Positions 23,647-36,696 of a stretch of 64,000 nucleotides of DNA are shown in pieces. The notes under the pieces were generated by a model, which was given only the letters and a program-made list of their open reading frames with translations, did not search any database and had not been told where the DNA came from. The stretch lies in the NCBI GenBank assembly GCA_016647705.1, contig CM028338.1:12244240-12308239 (forward strand), in the 5' to 3' direction. The first letter of the stretch is position 1. Each line of letters opens with the position of its first letter. The position numbers and the translations under genes are program-made. This DNA comes from Eucommia ulmoides (taxonomy: Eukaryota > Streptophyta > Magnoliopsida > Garryales > Eucommiaceae).

Positions 23647-24345
23647 GGTGGCGTATGGTTAGTGTTCCCACTTTTCTCAATACAACTAGAATGGAGTTGG
23701 GTTGAGTTGGGTTGAGAATTATGTTTCCTTCTGAGAATAGAATTGCGTTTGGTAACGATAGAATTTTGTTTTGTGCTGGGAACAGAATCGCGTTTGGTAA
23801 CCACATTATTCTGAAATTGTTTTCTCATACAAACAAAAATCATCAAAACAAAAAAATCATCCAAAATTTTTTTAGTAACGAAATCGATTTCGTGATCGAT
23901 TTTAATAACGAAATCAAAATTGAACCCCAAACCAAATTCAAAAACCAAACCCTAAATCGATTCGAGCAAAATCGAAATCAAAATTAAACCCCAAACCACC
24001 AACAATCAAAATTGAAACCCCAAACCAAATTCAAGAACAAAATTGAAATCGAAACCCCAAATCAATCGAAAATCGAAATTGATTTTATTAACGATTGCAC
24101 AGATGATTTCGATTTCAAGAACAAAACCCTAAATCGATTTCAGTAATGAAATCAAAATTGATTTCGTGTTCGAAACCCTAAATCGATTTCAAGAAACAAA
24201 CCCTAAATCCATTTCAGTAACAAAATCATAATCGATTTCGTGTTTGAAACCCGAAATCGATTTCGTTTCGCTTCTTCTGTGTCGAAATCGATAGCGATGG
24301 CGACGGGAGGAATCGAAACCTAGAACAACGACAATAGCGATGGGA
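23647..24345. mobile_element. MITE with AATCGA-rich core, copy 2
   Basis: Starts GGTGGCGTATGGTTAGTG after TAA, matching the inverted right end of the MITE at 6047-7186, and has the same core of AAATCGATTTCG-type repeats (23877-24300) in the opposite orientation. It interrupts the LINE. Its right end is not clear, since no matching terminal repeat is visible, and is placed where LINE coding sequence resumes. Confidence 0.6.
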
Positions 24346-24464
24346 GGAATAGAAGAGCCAGGCATTCAGCTTTAGAACCTTTGGCAAAAAAGATGGAATC
24401 ATCAGCATACAACAAATGCGTATGCACAAGATAATCTTTAGGCAGCTGAATACCATAGATGTAG

Positions 24465-25649
24465 GAACCCAATGAGCGTAACTCAACCTCAAACCTCTAT
24501 GAATCCAATGAGCCTAACTCAATCTAGTTAATGTTATTTTTTTCCTTCTAGCCGTACTGTGACATATAATTGTTATGGCGTGGTCTTCAACATCAACATA
24601 CTTTTTGACAAAAGACATCTTGTAAGATGAGGATTGCCCTAGGTTTTATATATAGCTTAGGATGAGGTAACACAAGCGATGTAGGATTCAACACGCATCC
24701 TCATACGTAAGGTGGACTTTTGACAAATCACTGCAAACGAATATTGGGGGAATGATCTAATATTGATGTGATTTTCAATATACACCCTCAGCGCAGGGTG
24801 GACTTTTTGACAAACCACAACGAACAAATATCGAGGGGCCAACTTCGATGTGGGATTCAACACACCCAATATCAGGCAAGTCTTGCCTATGATACTATGT
24901 AAAAATCCAATGAGTCTAATCCATTCTCAAAAGATGCCCTATAAGATGAGGATTGCCCTAGATTTTATATATAACTCAGGATCACGTACCACAAGCAATA
25001 TGAGATTCAACATGCCCCCTGACCCACAAAGTGGACTTTGCCAAACTACTACGAATGGATATCAAGAGGTCCAACATCAATTTGGGATTCAATAACGCCC
25101 CTTCACGCGAAGGGTAAACTTTGACAAACTACTTCGAATGGATATCAGGGGGCCCAACATTGATGTGAGATTCAACACGCCCTACATCAGTCAAAAGGTT
25201 GGCTCTGATACCATGTAAGAATCCAATGAGCCTAACTTATCAATCTCAAAAGGCTCCTTGTAAGATGGGGAACTCCCTAGACTTTATATATAGCTTAGGA
25301 TTAGGTAAAACAAGTGATATGGGATTCAACACGCCATCCTTAGGCTTAGGGTTGACTTTTGACAAACCACTTTAAATGGATATCAGGGGAAGGACCCGAT
25401 ATTGATGTGATTTTCAACACGTCTTCTCATACGTAGGTTGAACTTTTTGACAAACCACTATAAATGGATATTAGGAGGCCAACATCAATGTGGGATTACC
25501 CAACATCATACAAGAGTTTTGCTTCTGATACCACGTATAAAATTCAACGAGTCTAACTCATTCTCAAAAGACACCTTGTAAGATGAGGATTGTCCTAGAC
25601 TTTATATATAGCTCAGGTTCAGATAGCACCAGCAATGTGGGATTCCACA
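24465..25649 (-). mobile_element. TRIM element as head-to-tail array
   Basis: Four copies of a 115-120 bp LTR lie at about 24465-24693 (interrupted), 24898-25012, 25214-25331 and 25534-25649, with a period near 316-320 bp. On the - strand each LTR runs from TGTTGAATC through a TATA box (GCTATATATAAAG) to GGATTCTTACA. It is followed by TGGTATCAGAGCC, the initiator tRNA-Met primer site, best preserved at 25213-25201. A short internal region of about 200 bp ends in a purine tract before the next LTR. No protein is encoded. This is the structure of a terminal-repeat retrotransposon in miniature, multimerised. Confidence 0.75.
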
Positions 25650-25797
25650 AGAGATGATCTGATCTGAGCATGCTCTGACAATGAGAACCAAAATAGTGTT
25701 GGCCAATATTTTGCATCCACTCTATACAAGAAGTTGCAAAGGCTAATGGACCAGAACTAAGAAAAGTTCTCAGGATATGGTGATTTGGGATCAAAAC

Positions 25798-27953
25798 TGT
25801 TGGCCCAGTAGAATACCCAAGAGGGGGAGTGAATTGGGTAATTAAAAAATATATCAGAATAAAACTTGATAAATCAAATAATTAATTTAAAGCCTAAATT
25901 AATTATTATCTTTATAATACAGCGGAATAATATTATCAATCTAAGTGCACACCCGAACAACAAAAAATAAACAAATTAATAATGCAACACACCAAGATAT
26001 ATCCTGGTTCATCAAGCTACTCTTGGCTAGTCCAATCTTCCGAGCCCCACGGAGATTCACACCTACTAATTCTCAAGATTCCTTTAAAGGTACGAACTAA
26101 ACCCACACACCGATTCTTTTATAGGCTCAGAATCAACATTTACAATATCATTTTAACAGGCTAAGGAAGAACCTCTACTTTTTACAGGCTCAAGAATAAC
26201 CTATCTTTTTACAGGCTAAAGATTAACCTAATTCTTTTTATCACTACGGCTAAAGAATCAAAACCTCACAAAACATTCCAACTATCCTTTTTCCAGCTAA
26301 GGATGGAACCTTTACAAATCACTCAAACTAATTCTATCCAGGAAGAATTACTACCTCAATCTCTTTATAGGAAAAGACTGAAACCCGACTACCTTTGATT
26401 AAATACCTCCAACAGTATTTAATCCGTCACAACTCACCAATACAAAAATTAATAAGAAGGAAATCTCATTCAGAGCTTCTATTACCCCAAATAAACAATA
26501 ACTCAATTAATATCCCAACTAGTGATAGAAAAACGTGAGATACAAAAATCTGATTTTAACAAGATATGGGTAGTAAATTGGAGTACATAATCAGATTCAA
26601 GAAATTGTTTGTAAAAATATTTGCTTAAAAAATCATAAACAATTTCAAAGATCATTTTCCAAACAATAAACAAATAATGCAATAAAAGAATATAATTGGA
26701 AAGATCTCATTTGGATACCACTGAAGAATAATAGATTGAAATGTTGGACAGCTCAAATCGGTGACGCTTACACAATCATCGCTTTATCTCAAGAACACAT
26801 CAATAATTGATATCACAATATGATCCCTCAAAATAAATATTAGAATGATGACTCTTATAAAAACTTATAAACTGAATAGTTCTTGATATGGTGTTACTTT
26901 ATTATGAAATCCACATGTCTTTTTATAGGTATATGAAACAAGCCCTATAACGGCTAGTTTCCACAAGATATGTCTTCTAATATCACTTAAAGACCCTATA
27001 TATTAATGCCTTTCTTTTAAGGTATATTTCACTTAATAATAACTTTTAAAATATTCAATTTAGTCCCATAAATGAATTTTCAAACTTAATTCCAAAAGAT
27101 AGGAAGTATTAAAAGGTCCAATTTGAAAAACACTTTAATTCAAAGTACCAAATCTATACGAATTAAACAATAGATGAACCATATCTTAAATATCACCAAA
27201 TCCCTTAAATCTCTCTCAAATCCTAACAAAAAATGACTACTTTTAGATATGATTTCGTATCAAACAATATCCTGAAACAAAGCACTCAGTCGATTGCCCA
27301 GTCGACTGGACGATTCAAGGAATAACCTATACAGTTCATCAGTCGACTGCTCGGTCGACTCTTCGATTTAGAGAGTTTGTTTATCTTTCATCAGTTGACT
27401 TGTCAGTAGACTCTTCGATTTAGAGAGTTCAGCCTCCATTGGCCGGTCGACCTGTTAGTCGACTTATCAATTCAGGATGTTTCAGCTTCTTTCTTCGGTC
27501 GATTCCTCAACCGATTGCTACCTTCTGCATCTATTCTCTAATCTCATTTTTAACACATTTTCTTTTATGATTTCGCTCCTTTAACTAATTTCTTTTCTCA
27601 ATAAGCTCCATTAACTTCCTCAAATTCCATTTTAACAATTCATAAATATTTCTTTTCAAATCACATATTGGAGCAAATAATTTCACTTAATCAAAACACA
27701 TATAAATAATAAATTTTTTTTTGTGCAATGTGTGTGTTCCTAATTGGGATATTAAAAGTTGAAATTTACCTGAGTTGTTTTCCCTAATTTCTTCACACTC
27801 TTAAATCTTCAATATCTTCAACTTCATTATTTGGCATCCATTTAATTTGTCATCTTCATCACTGGAACTTTAAAGCACTGGAACACTCAATTAAAACATT
27901 AGTTCCACCAAAACATCAATACTTAATTGTTCATCAAATTCTTAGGATCAACA
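25798..27953 (-). mobile_element. Solo copia LTR, copy F3 (fossil)
   Basis: A 2156-bp LTR of the same family as 9227-11338 and 11428-13504, with perfect target duplications AAAAC (25793-25797 and 27954-27958). It lies inside the LINE fossil. The GTCGAC motif cluster is at 27285-27465. Confidence 0.85.
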
Positions 27954-28168
27954 AAAACAATGTGAGTTTTGTTGAAATCTCAAAGAAGAGAATCAAATTG
28001 CAGAAATTCCCTCAACGACAATAGACACATCGTATTCGACGATATTAATATTTTTGAAACAAGAGATGAAAAAACGTCAACTGGAACCTTGAGAGCTCCC
28101 AAAGAAAATACTACTTTTCCTACCTCCAACTTGGAGAGATGGTGAATGAGCCTTATTTGCTTCATTAG

Positions 28169-28393
28169 TGTTAAAATTAAAAGTCTTCTCCATTAACACA
28201 ACTACTCAACCACTATTGATCTTCATTAATAACACTCATCTTCAATAATACCATCAATCCATCTGGTATCCACCTTCATTAATACCATCCACCTATTCAC
28301 CTTCATTAACTGTTGTACTTCACTGGTATATATATACTTGGTATCGTCAATGTAATGTAGACATCAATGATAATATCATTCTAATTTTCTAAA
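28169..28393 (+). mobile_element. Short LTR followed by tRNA-Met primer site (fossil)
   Basis: The stretch starts TGTTAAAATTAAAAG and is followed at 28394 by TAGTACCAGAGC, one or two bases from the usual copia primer site TGGTATCAGAGC. A TATATATAC run lies near 28327. The 5' truncation of the neighbouring LINE coincides with its left edge. Confidence 0.45.
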
Positions 28394-28439
28394 TAGTACC
28401 AGAGCTACTTTGGCGTTGTTGGTTTCTCTCTGACATAAG

Positions 28440-28950
28440 AGTCTCCTCCCCCACACCTAATGTTCTAAATTGTGACAACCGAAGTGCATTCAAATTGCTC
28501 ATAATGATTTTTTATGAGCACACCAAACACATTGAGATTGATTGTCACTTCACCGTCATCACATTCTCCAGAGTACTATTTATCTCCATCTTTCAGTTCG
28601 GCCGATCAACCAACATATATTTTCACCAAGGCACATCTACCCAGACTCTTTCACACTCTAACTGTTAGAATTTTTAGCTACATTAATTATTTAATTAAAG
28701 TGGGACCTATTAATTAAATTAAGTGGGTTAGTATTCCAATGCGTTCCTTGTCGTTTGGGTATCTACATAGTATATTTATACCGCAAAAATGATTAAGATT
28801 TGAATGAAAATTTTATTCTAAAAATACCCACTCGAGGTTGGTTGAAGAGTATAATGGACAAACTTTCCAAATTGGTTATGGAGGAAGAACTTGAGCATCA
28901 TATCAAGTTATAAGTTGAAAGTAAACACCAAGCCATTGGGTATACAATCT
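28440..28950 (+). mobile_element. Copia RNase H remnant and start of another LTR (fossil)
   Basis: 28510-28660 encodes a piece resembling the copia RNase H end (SSADQPTYIFTKAHLPRLF; the family norm is like SSADQLADIFTKAL). TGTTAGAATTTTTAGCTAC at 28663 looks like the start of an LTR related to the one at 62247. Its right end is not identified. Broken. Confidence 0.5.
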
Positions 28951-29239
28951 TTGTTCATTGTAGGGGTTCTATATTCAACCATACAAGCTGCCATCGCTTG
29001 ACTACCCAACCAAATTGGGCCAGACTCGATTTATGTTTGGGTTTAGGTCGATTCGATCTGATCCAGACCCAATTCGATCTGATCCAAGCTTGGGTCGGGT
29101 TAGGTCGGGGTTGGATATGGGTTCGGTTTGGTCGGATCTTGACTTGCCAAGACAAAGTTTATTTAATACTAAATATAAATATTTAAATAAAAGTGACAGT
29201 TAAGTAGTTAATTAATTTTTGGACAATTATGCCCGAACC
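28951..29239. repeat. GATCTGATCC / GGGTCGG short-repeat patch
   Basis: TTCGATCTGATCCA occurs twice in 29050-29090, followed by GGGTCGGGTTAGGTCGGGG. Overlapping open frames on both strands arise from this repeat and are not genes. Confidence 0.5.
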
Positions 29240-30958
29240 AATACCAATGACATACCTTGGAATTCGATAGTGGAAGAAGTAGAGAATCGGGAAGAGGATG
29301 AAAACAAGTTTCATCCCTTCCTTTCTAAGTCATCCAAATCCATTCATTTTGAACATAGTTTTTCTAGGGATTTTCTAAGCGTCGATTTTAAAAAACTTCT
29401 TGGGCCAAGATATTTTGTTAAAAATGGAGTCGCCACCTAATATGGGGTTAAATAGTGTGCTAGATTACTGGGATTTTGGAAATTCATTTTTCCTATTAAA
29501 ATAACCCAGCTTTCAACTTAACAATGATGAGCTATATTTTACCTGATCTTTGGTAACCACCCAAAGTACATGGGCAGCCTAGGATACAGGTTTGGTTACC
29601 TTACACAATCAAAAATAGTCTTTATCTTAATCAGAATGAACTACGCTTAACCTGGTTTTTGTCAACCACCCAAAATACGTAGGCAACCCATAAGGGTTCA
29701 TTTACACCTTTAACCATATCCTTTAACCTAACACAAACTAACTAAGTAAAGACTTGATTTTTATTAATCCGAGATACGTAGGAAACACACATGCGGGTTC
29801 AGTCGCATATCCAAACAATTTAGTCTTTATTTGCATTTCATTTAGTATAGCTTGCATATTTATATTTTTGTTTATATAAACTATTATTGGGTGTCACTGA
29901 CTAGTAGTAGCTGTAGCGTTTACATGCTTTCCATAATATCATATAAAAATTTGTAAAAAGAGGAAAACTTTAAAAAAGTGAATTATTCATATTTAATTAA
30001 ATTAAAGAAAACTGTTGGATATGTTTAACAGTGAATATCTTTTTAGACCAAGGTACCATTTAGGCATGTGTGTCTTGGGGTGCATAAAACCTTACCCAAG
30101 CATAATCTACTACCGAACTTAAAGAATATCTCTAGTATACAGACCATTGGAAGTTAAAACACGGGCCTTTTTAAAAGGAAAAATGAATTTCCATAATCCT
30201 AGTGACCTAGCATACCATTTAACCCAATGCGAGGTGGTAACTCCATTTTTAATATAAAATCTTAGTCCAAGAAGTTTTTTTGAAATTGACACCTAGACAA
30301 GACCTTGAAAAACCCATTTTAAAAAATGAACGGGATTGGACGACTTAGAGAAAAAGGGATGAAACTTGTTTTCATCCTTTTCCCGATTCTCTACTTCTTC
30401 CGCAATCAAAATCCGGGGTGCATTATTGATTTCGAATTGAGTCCTAATCCTTAGCTACTTTGGGTAACTTGGATTTGTCTTGGCAATTTCTTGGTCTGAT
30501 CAAGGATTTTGGCTTGATTTTTTAAAGGATTGATACCTTAAATGAAAAATTGGAAAAGTATTTGTGGTGACAAGAAGGCAAAACCGGTGGTAGTAATAGT
30601 TTCAGGGGTCAACATGGGTAACAAAGGTAATTGACTAAATTTCCTTAAGCTAAATTGTAGTAACTAACTTTGTTCATATTAAAAGTGATTTCATAACAAA
30701 TAAACCTTTAATAATTTCATTTTATCCCCATTTAACTTTAGGAAATTTTGAGGTTGACCCAAAATATTTACTTATACTAAATTCAGTCAAATTGACAATT
30801 TTATGATTTCTTGTGTTTTTGGGTTTTTGTAGTATTTAATGTAATCTAAGGTGGAAATTTGTTCCCTTTAAACACTAGTTTAAATTTTATCCGAAATTAC
30901 ATTTTAGACTTGATACTTTCGCAAATTTAAATAGGCGGGTCAAAATAGGTTGTCTACA
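29240..30958 (-). mobile_element. Tat/Ogre-like LTR with internal inverted repeat (fossil)
   Basis: On the - strand the LTR starts TGTAGACAACC at 30958 and shares its first 150 bp pattern with the LTR at 4398 (TTTCAAGTCTAAA, GTTTAAAG, CACCTTAGATT). TGGCGACTCC, the Ogre/Tat-type primer site start, lies at 29433-29424 on the same strand. Between them, motifs like ATACGTAGG recur three times (about 29555, 29675 and 29766). A segment at about 30168-30418 is an inverted copy of about 29262-29533. Rearranged and non-coding. Confidence 0.6.
29262..30418. repeat. Inverted repeat, arms about 250-270 bp
   Basis: The left arm (29262-29533) and right arm (30168-30418) are reverse complements with moderate divergence. 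For example, GGAAGAAGTAGAGAATCGGG on the left is matched by its complement near 30391-30405 on the right, as are GGATGAAAACAAGTTTCATC and the primer-site region. A loop of about 630 bp separates them. Confidence 0.75.
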
Positions 30959-33900
30959 TTCGGCAAACCTGATATACTTACATAGTCCTCAAAATGTGTC
31001 ACGAAAATATACTAGGTAAAATATGTTTGAAAAATATATTATGCCCCGTTTTATTATATAGATATATTATCAAGATTCAATTTTAAAAATATTCTATCTA
31101 TTCTAAGCAAACATTATTATGCCTAGCCATTTCTAAGCCCCGAATGAATTTTGAAAATTGTTCTTCTACCAAAGTTTTTATGAATATTTCGGCCAATTGA
31201 TATTGTGTGTCAACATATTCAAGATGAATATAGCACTTTTTCTTAGTACGTGAGTGTTCTGTAGGAGTTTTACTGAAACATATAGCATTTGTGTTATCAC
31301 AACAAATCTGAACTCCTTTCATGCAGACACCAAAATTATGAAACTGTTGGTTTATATATTGAACATATGTGTAACACTATCAGCTTCCATATACTCAGCT
31401 TCAGTAGTGGATAAGGCTATCATGTTTTGTTTCTTACTTGACCAAGAAAGGAGTGCATGACCTAGAAAATGACATGACCCACTAGTGCTTTCATGCTCAA
31501 CTTTGCAATTGACAAAATCAAGGTCAAATTAACTACAGTAAAATTACTCCTCCTAGGATACCATAATCCTAGATCACATGTTCCTTTTAAATATTTTAAA
31601 ATTTATTTAACAACAGTAAAATATGAATCTTTTGGACAAAATTGAAATCTTGTACACAAACAAACACTAAACATGATATCAGGTCTAATAGTTGTAAGAT
31701 ATAAGAGACCACCAATTATACTTTGGTATGTCTTTTCATTCACACTCTTACCTTTGTCATCTTTATCAAGTTTAGTTGTCATCACCATGGGAGTTTTGTA
31801 TTCTTTATCATTTTGCAAACCATACTTTTTAAGTAACTCTTTAACATATGATTGGTTGAAAACATCGATCCCTTCTTTAGTTTGCTTAATTTGAAGCCCA
31901 AAGAAAAATGTTAACTCTTCCATCATGATCATTTCAAACTCAACCGACATTATCTTGCAAACTCTTGGCAAAGATCTTCATTGGTGGATCAACAAATAAT
32001 ATCATCCACATAAATTTAGACTAATAGGATATTTGTAGCAATTTTTTTTTTTAATAAAAAGAGTAATGTCACTAAGTCCATGTTGAAAATATTTCTCAAT
32101 TAAATATTTGTTTAGTCTCTCATACCAGGCTCTAGGAGCATGTTTGAGACCATACAACACTTTACGTAATTCAAAAATATTATCTGGAAGTTTATCATTT
32201 TCAAACCCTAGTTTTTGTTTAATGTAAACATATAAATTTTTTAAGAAAAACACTTTTGACATCCATTTGAAACAATTCAAATTCACAAAATAAGTAAAGG
32301 CCAATAACATTCTTATAGCTTATAATCTAGCAATAAGTGCATAGGTTTCATCATAGCCAAAAATTGCCCTCTTACGAATTATAGCCTTGTACTACTAATC
32401 TTTCTTTGTTTCTAATTACTATTCCCATTTCATCCTTTTTATTGTGATATACGTATTTAGTCCTAATAATAGATTGAAATTCGCGATTCATTGTTTAAAG
32501 CTTCATCAATATTTTTAAGATCAATTTGAGAAACAAATGCAAGATTAATAACATCTCTAAGAGAAGACCTAGTACTTAAACCCTTTTCGAAGCTGCTAAT
32601 AATTTCTTTTACTAAATGACTTGGAATAGTCTTTATAGCTTGCGGACTAGTCAATTCCTCATCTGCTAGTATTTTTTTAGGAGTATCGTATGACTCTTTT
32701 CTAGATTCAATTCCTCGATCCTTCCATTTTGTTATTATACCTGTACCATAATCTAAATCCTTTCTCGACACAAATTGATTAGCCTCTTCAAAGACAACAT
32801 GTACAGATTTTTCTACAACTAAATATCTTTTATCATATAATCTATATACTTTACTATCTGAAGCATATCCAAAAAAAATACCTTGATTAGATTTGGAATC
32901 AACCTTCTCCAAATTATCTTTATCATTTAAAATAAAACATTTACAAACAAAAATTTTGAAATATGATATATTTGGAGTTTCTTCATTCTAAATCTCATAA
33001 GGAGTTTTGTTAAAATCTTTTTGAATAGAAACACAATTTTTGACATAACATGCAGTACTTATCGCTTTGTCCCAAAAATATTTAGGAAGATTGTTTTCAT
33101 TAAGTATAGTCTTGGTCATCTCCCGAAGTGTCCTGATCTTTCTTTCAACAACTACATTTTGTTGGATTACTAGGAGAAGAACAATTATTAGAGTATCCAT
33201 GTTTATCTCAATAACTAAAAATCTAATAATTTTGTAACTCTCTACCACTATCACTATAGATGCTAATGATGCAAGACATTTTTTTTATTCTGAGCACGTT
33301 TGCAAAACTTTGTGAATGCAGATGCCACATCACTTTTCTAAATTATGAAAGCACCCATGTATATTTGAAAAAGAATCTACTATGACAAACACATAATACT
33401 TTCCTCTCAAACTAGTAATAGAATTAAGACCAAACAAATCTAAATCTTGCAATTCAAGAGGCCTACATGTTGATGTATGTAGTTTCTTCTTAAAAGAAGA
33501 CCTAGATTGCTTACCTAGTTGACATGCGACACAAATATCATCCTTAACAAATTTAATATCAAGAAGACCACGAACAAGATTTTTCTGAGATAAACAAGAA
33601 ATTAATTCCATGTTTGCATGCCCAAGACATCTATACCACAACCAACTATTTTTTGATAAAAGCATTTGAGCAAGATAAATTTTGAGATGTAAAATCATTA
33701 AATAAACAAGTATGAACATTTTGAAAATATGATGAAACAAGTAAGATACTACCATTATTACCTTTCTTAATAATGCATTTACTATTATGAAGGATGATAT
33801 TATAACCTCTAGCACATAGTTGACTTATGCTAAACAAATTACCTATGAGACCCTCAACTAATAAAACATCTTCAAGAATATTAGATAAATAATCAATATT

Positions 33901-34264
33901 ACCTATACCGACACTCTTGCTCTTAGCATCATCTCAAAAAGTCACATGACCTCCGTCTTTAGGTGTTAAATATGCAAATTTAGTTTTATCCCTCGTCATG
34001 TGCCGAGAACAACCACTATCTAGGATTAACTTATCCTTGCTTACAAATGCTTTGAGATTAACCTGCAATGACCATCTAAAATAGTTCCGAGGTGGTACCC
34101 AATCTATGTACGTCCAACTTGTTAGCTGGATCTATATTTATTTCTTTAGGAACCTATACTTTCTTATCTTTCGGTTTAGGTTGAAAATAGTTTCTCACAA
34201 TGTGCCCCACAATGTTACAGTTTATCATAGTATGCCCTACACATAAAAGTAATTTGGAATATTT

Positions 34265-35889
34265 GAAATATGATAATAAGTTATAAATTTAAGTGTCCAA
34301 ATAATTTTTCAAAAATCTTGATCGAAGATAATTTTTGAAAGTGCTAATAATTTTGTTTTTTTGCTTGAATGGTCGACCGACAAAAGGAGAAGCGTTTTAG
34401 GATTGTATTTTCTGGAATTTTGGATAATTGGTTGAACGCATGGGTGAATGACTTAGGTTCTAAACGGTTGAGTGATCGATCGACCGACCTAGGCTACAAT
34501 TGCTAGAAATCTAAATGTTAGAGGTCAAGCGGTCAACCGAATGGGTAAACTTTAGATCTTTGACTAGATAGTTTTAAAAGCTATTGTTCCTACTTTTCTT
34601 GGATTAAAATATTTATATATTAATTTAAATGGGTTTTGACTTATTTTTCAAAGATACATCTTAGATTTTGAATATCTTATGATTTAATTAATATATTATT
34701 TGATTATGTGATTTTTACCAAAAAATTTTCTATCTTTATGGGGTTTAAATTAAAATCTTTTTAGGCCTGTATCACGAGTTTTAAAAGTTCATTTCTGGGT
34801 CAAATATTACTGATTTATTAGATTTCGACATATAGGGTATATATATGCTATTCTTAGGCATATCTTTTTAAAAAAAATAGCGTTATAGGCATGGTTCAAT
34901 ATATATATATATATATATCTAAAACTACGGATTTATACTAAAATGTATCAAGAATGCATAGTATTTCAAAGTTTCAAAAGAGAGAGATCATATCTTATTT
35001 TGAAATATTTTTGAAAGAAAATTTTATAACGTATTCTTGATTAAAGAAAGTGTTATTATTGCTAACACCAAGTTTGATTCTTGTGTTTGATCTTCTAAAG
35101 AAAATCTCAATGACATTGTTCTTATTTTTACTTGTTCAAATTTATATGCTGTAATTGATCAATATCTTTTGTTTGACCATGTAGTATTTTTTGAAAAATC
35201 TTTATTGAATATCCTGTAAATCTTGTAAAACGATCTTTTCCTAAAAATTAGATTTCTATAATCCTTGTGATTTAATTGTTAATAATCAAATTTCCATTGT
35301 CACATATTTCTATCACTTAGTATCGGGCCATTAATTAAGTATAATTGGATTTGAGGTGGTAGAAGCTCTTGTGAGAAGAAATAATTTTTTTTTTTTGAGT
35401 GAGTTGTAGCTTGGACCTAACATACTTGGTTTGAGTGAGAGTATATTAGGCTTAAAGAGATGTTATCTAATCAAGGGTTAATCTTCAGACTGGGAAAAAG
35501 ATAGAGTTAGTCTTTAGCTTGGAAAAAAAAATAGATTTAATTCTAAGTCTATAAAAGTATTAGGTTATTCATGCACCTATGAGAAGGAAATTGTAAAGGT
35601 TTTGGTTCCTACCTGGGAAAGGGATAAGATTTTGTGGATTGTGAAATTCCTGCGGGAGCTTAGGGGAATGGACATAGGTAAGGGTAGCTTTCTAAATTAA
35701 GATAAATTTGTGTGTCAAATTTTTCTATCCTTATATGTTTGGTTGTGCGCTTAGTGGAATATGTTTTTGCTTAACTTAAGATAACATATGGTTATGGAAA
35801 TTGGTAATTTAATTAATTGGTAAATTATTTGTTTAATTTTTAAACTACCCAATTTACTCCTCCCTCTTAGATAAATCTATGGGCCAACA
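34265..35889 (+). mobile_element. Copia LTR G inside element J (fossil, incomplete at left)
   Basis: The right end GGGCCAACA at 35889, preceded by TTTACTCCTCCCTCTTAGA, matches the end of the F/H LTR family. GGTCGACCGAC near 34372 matches their internal cluster. The start motif TGTTGATCC is not present, so the left edge is uncertain. It separates gag from integrase sequence of element J. Confidence 0.6.
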
Positions 35890-36696
35890 ACAAGAACTAG
35901 AACATTTAGGTATCTCATTCCAAATATCCATTAGGGAAAGCATTGTTGATTCTTCATTATTACTTGATGTTTCGGAGTTACTTGAATTCGAATTATCCAA
36001 TGTTGCGTTCATGGATTTCGTTCCTGTAAATACCCTATTTTATGACAATTGAAAGATTTAACATTACTCATATTGAAGTACCTTCTTCTACGGAAAGTAC
36101 ATCAGATCATCCTATTGAAATTTCTTGTAACAATAGATACATCAAACTCTTTTTCATTATTGAGGCTTAGGTCATCACTTTTGCCATTGTCATCAACTTT
36201 ATGAGCTTTAAGTGCTAGGGATCTTCGTTAGTAGTACTTGCTCCTCCTTCCTATCCTCATATAGATGACTCGTGAGTTTTTGGGTTTCCAATGAGTTCAT
36301 CCATGGTATACTTGTTTAGATCATTGGCTTCTTCAATGGCCATCACCCTGGGTTCCCTAACTTTGGCTAAGGACATCAGAATTTTCCAGACTCTCTTCGT
36401 TATTGAATATGGCTCTCTGAGCACGGTAAGGCTGTTATAGATATTGGTGAACCTAGTGTGTATGTGCTGGATATTCTCTGTATGGCTCATTTTGAAAAGC
36501 TCAAACTAGTTGACCAAGACAATGATTTTTTTTTTTTAATTTTTCACCTAATTTATCCTCTTCTGTGTAATATGAAAGGTATCCCATGTTTCTTTTGCCA
36601 ACTCACAACCTGATATCCTATGATATTCATTGACATCTAATACATAGAACATGTTAATAGATTGGGCATTTGTGGATAACGTTTTAAAATCATCCT

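Larger units (their letters stand above)
23095..28168 (-). mobile_element. L1-type LINE, reverse transcriptase fossil split by three insertions
   Basis: Four separated pieces on the - strand follow the order of a plant L1 ORF2. 28165-27954 has FSLGALKVPVDVFSSL, resembling the block before RT, and the end of the THIVLIP block. 25797-25650 has SISLCNFLYRV, the RT block normally written RPISLCN. 24465-24346 has YGIQLPKDYL and LLYADDS, the catalytic YADD motif. 23643-23095 has AVSQAIRTCAMTI and the conserved FEDFNLALLTKEVWR block downstream of RT. A solo LTR (25798-27953), a TRIM array (about 24465-25649) and a MITE (about 23647-24345) lie between the pieces. The pieces contain stops and frameshifts, the 5' end is lost at 28168, and no endonuclease domain is seen. 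It is dead. Confidence 0.8.

Noticed and set aside
28955-29203. Overlapping frames on both strands with short repeats (RSDPDPIRSDP and similar)
   Set aside because: Produced by a repeated GATCTGATCC motif, with no homology recognised.
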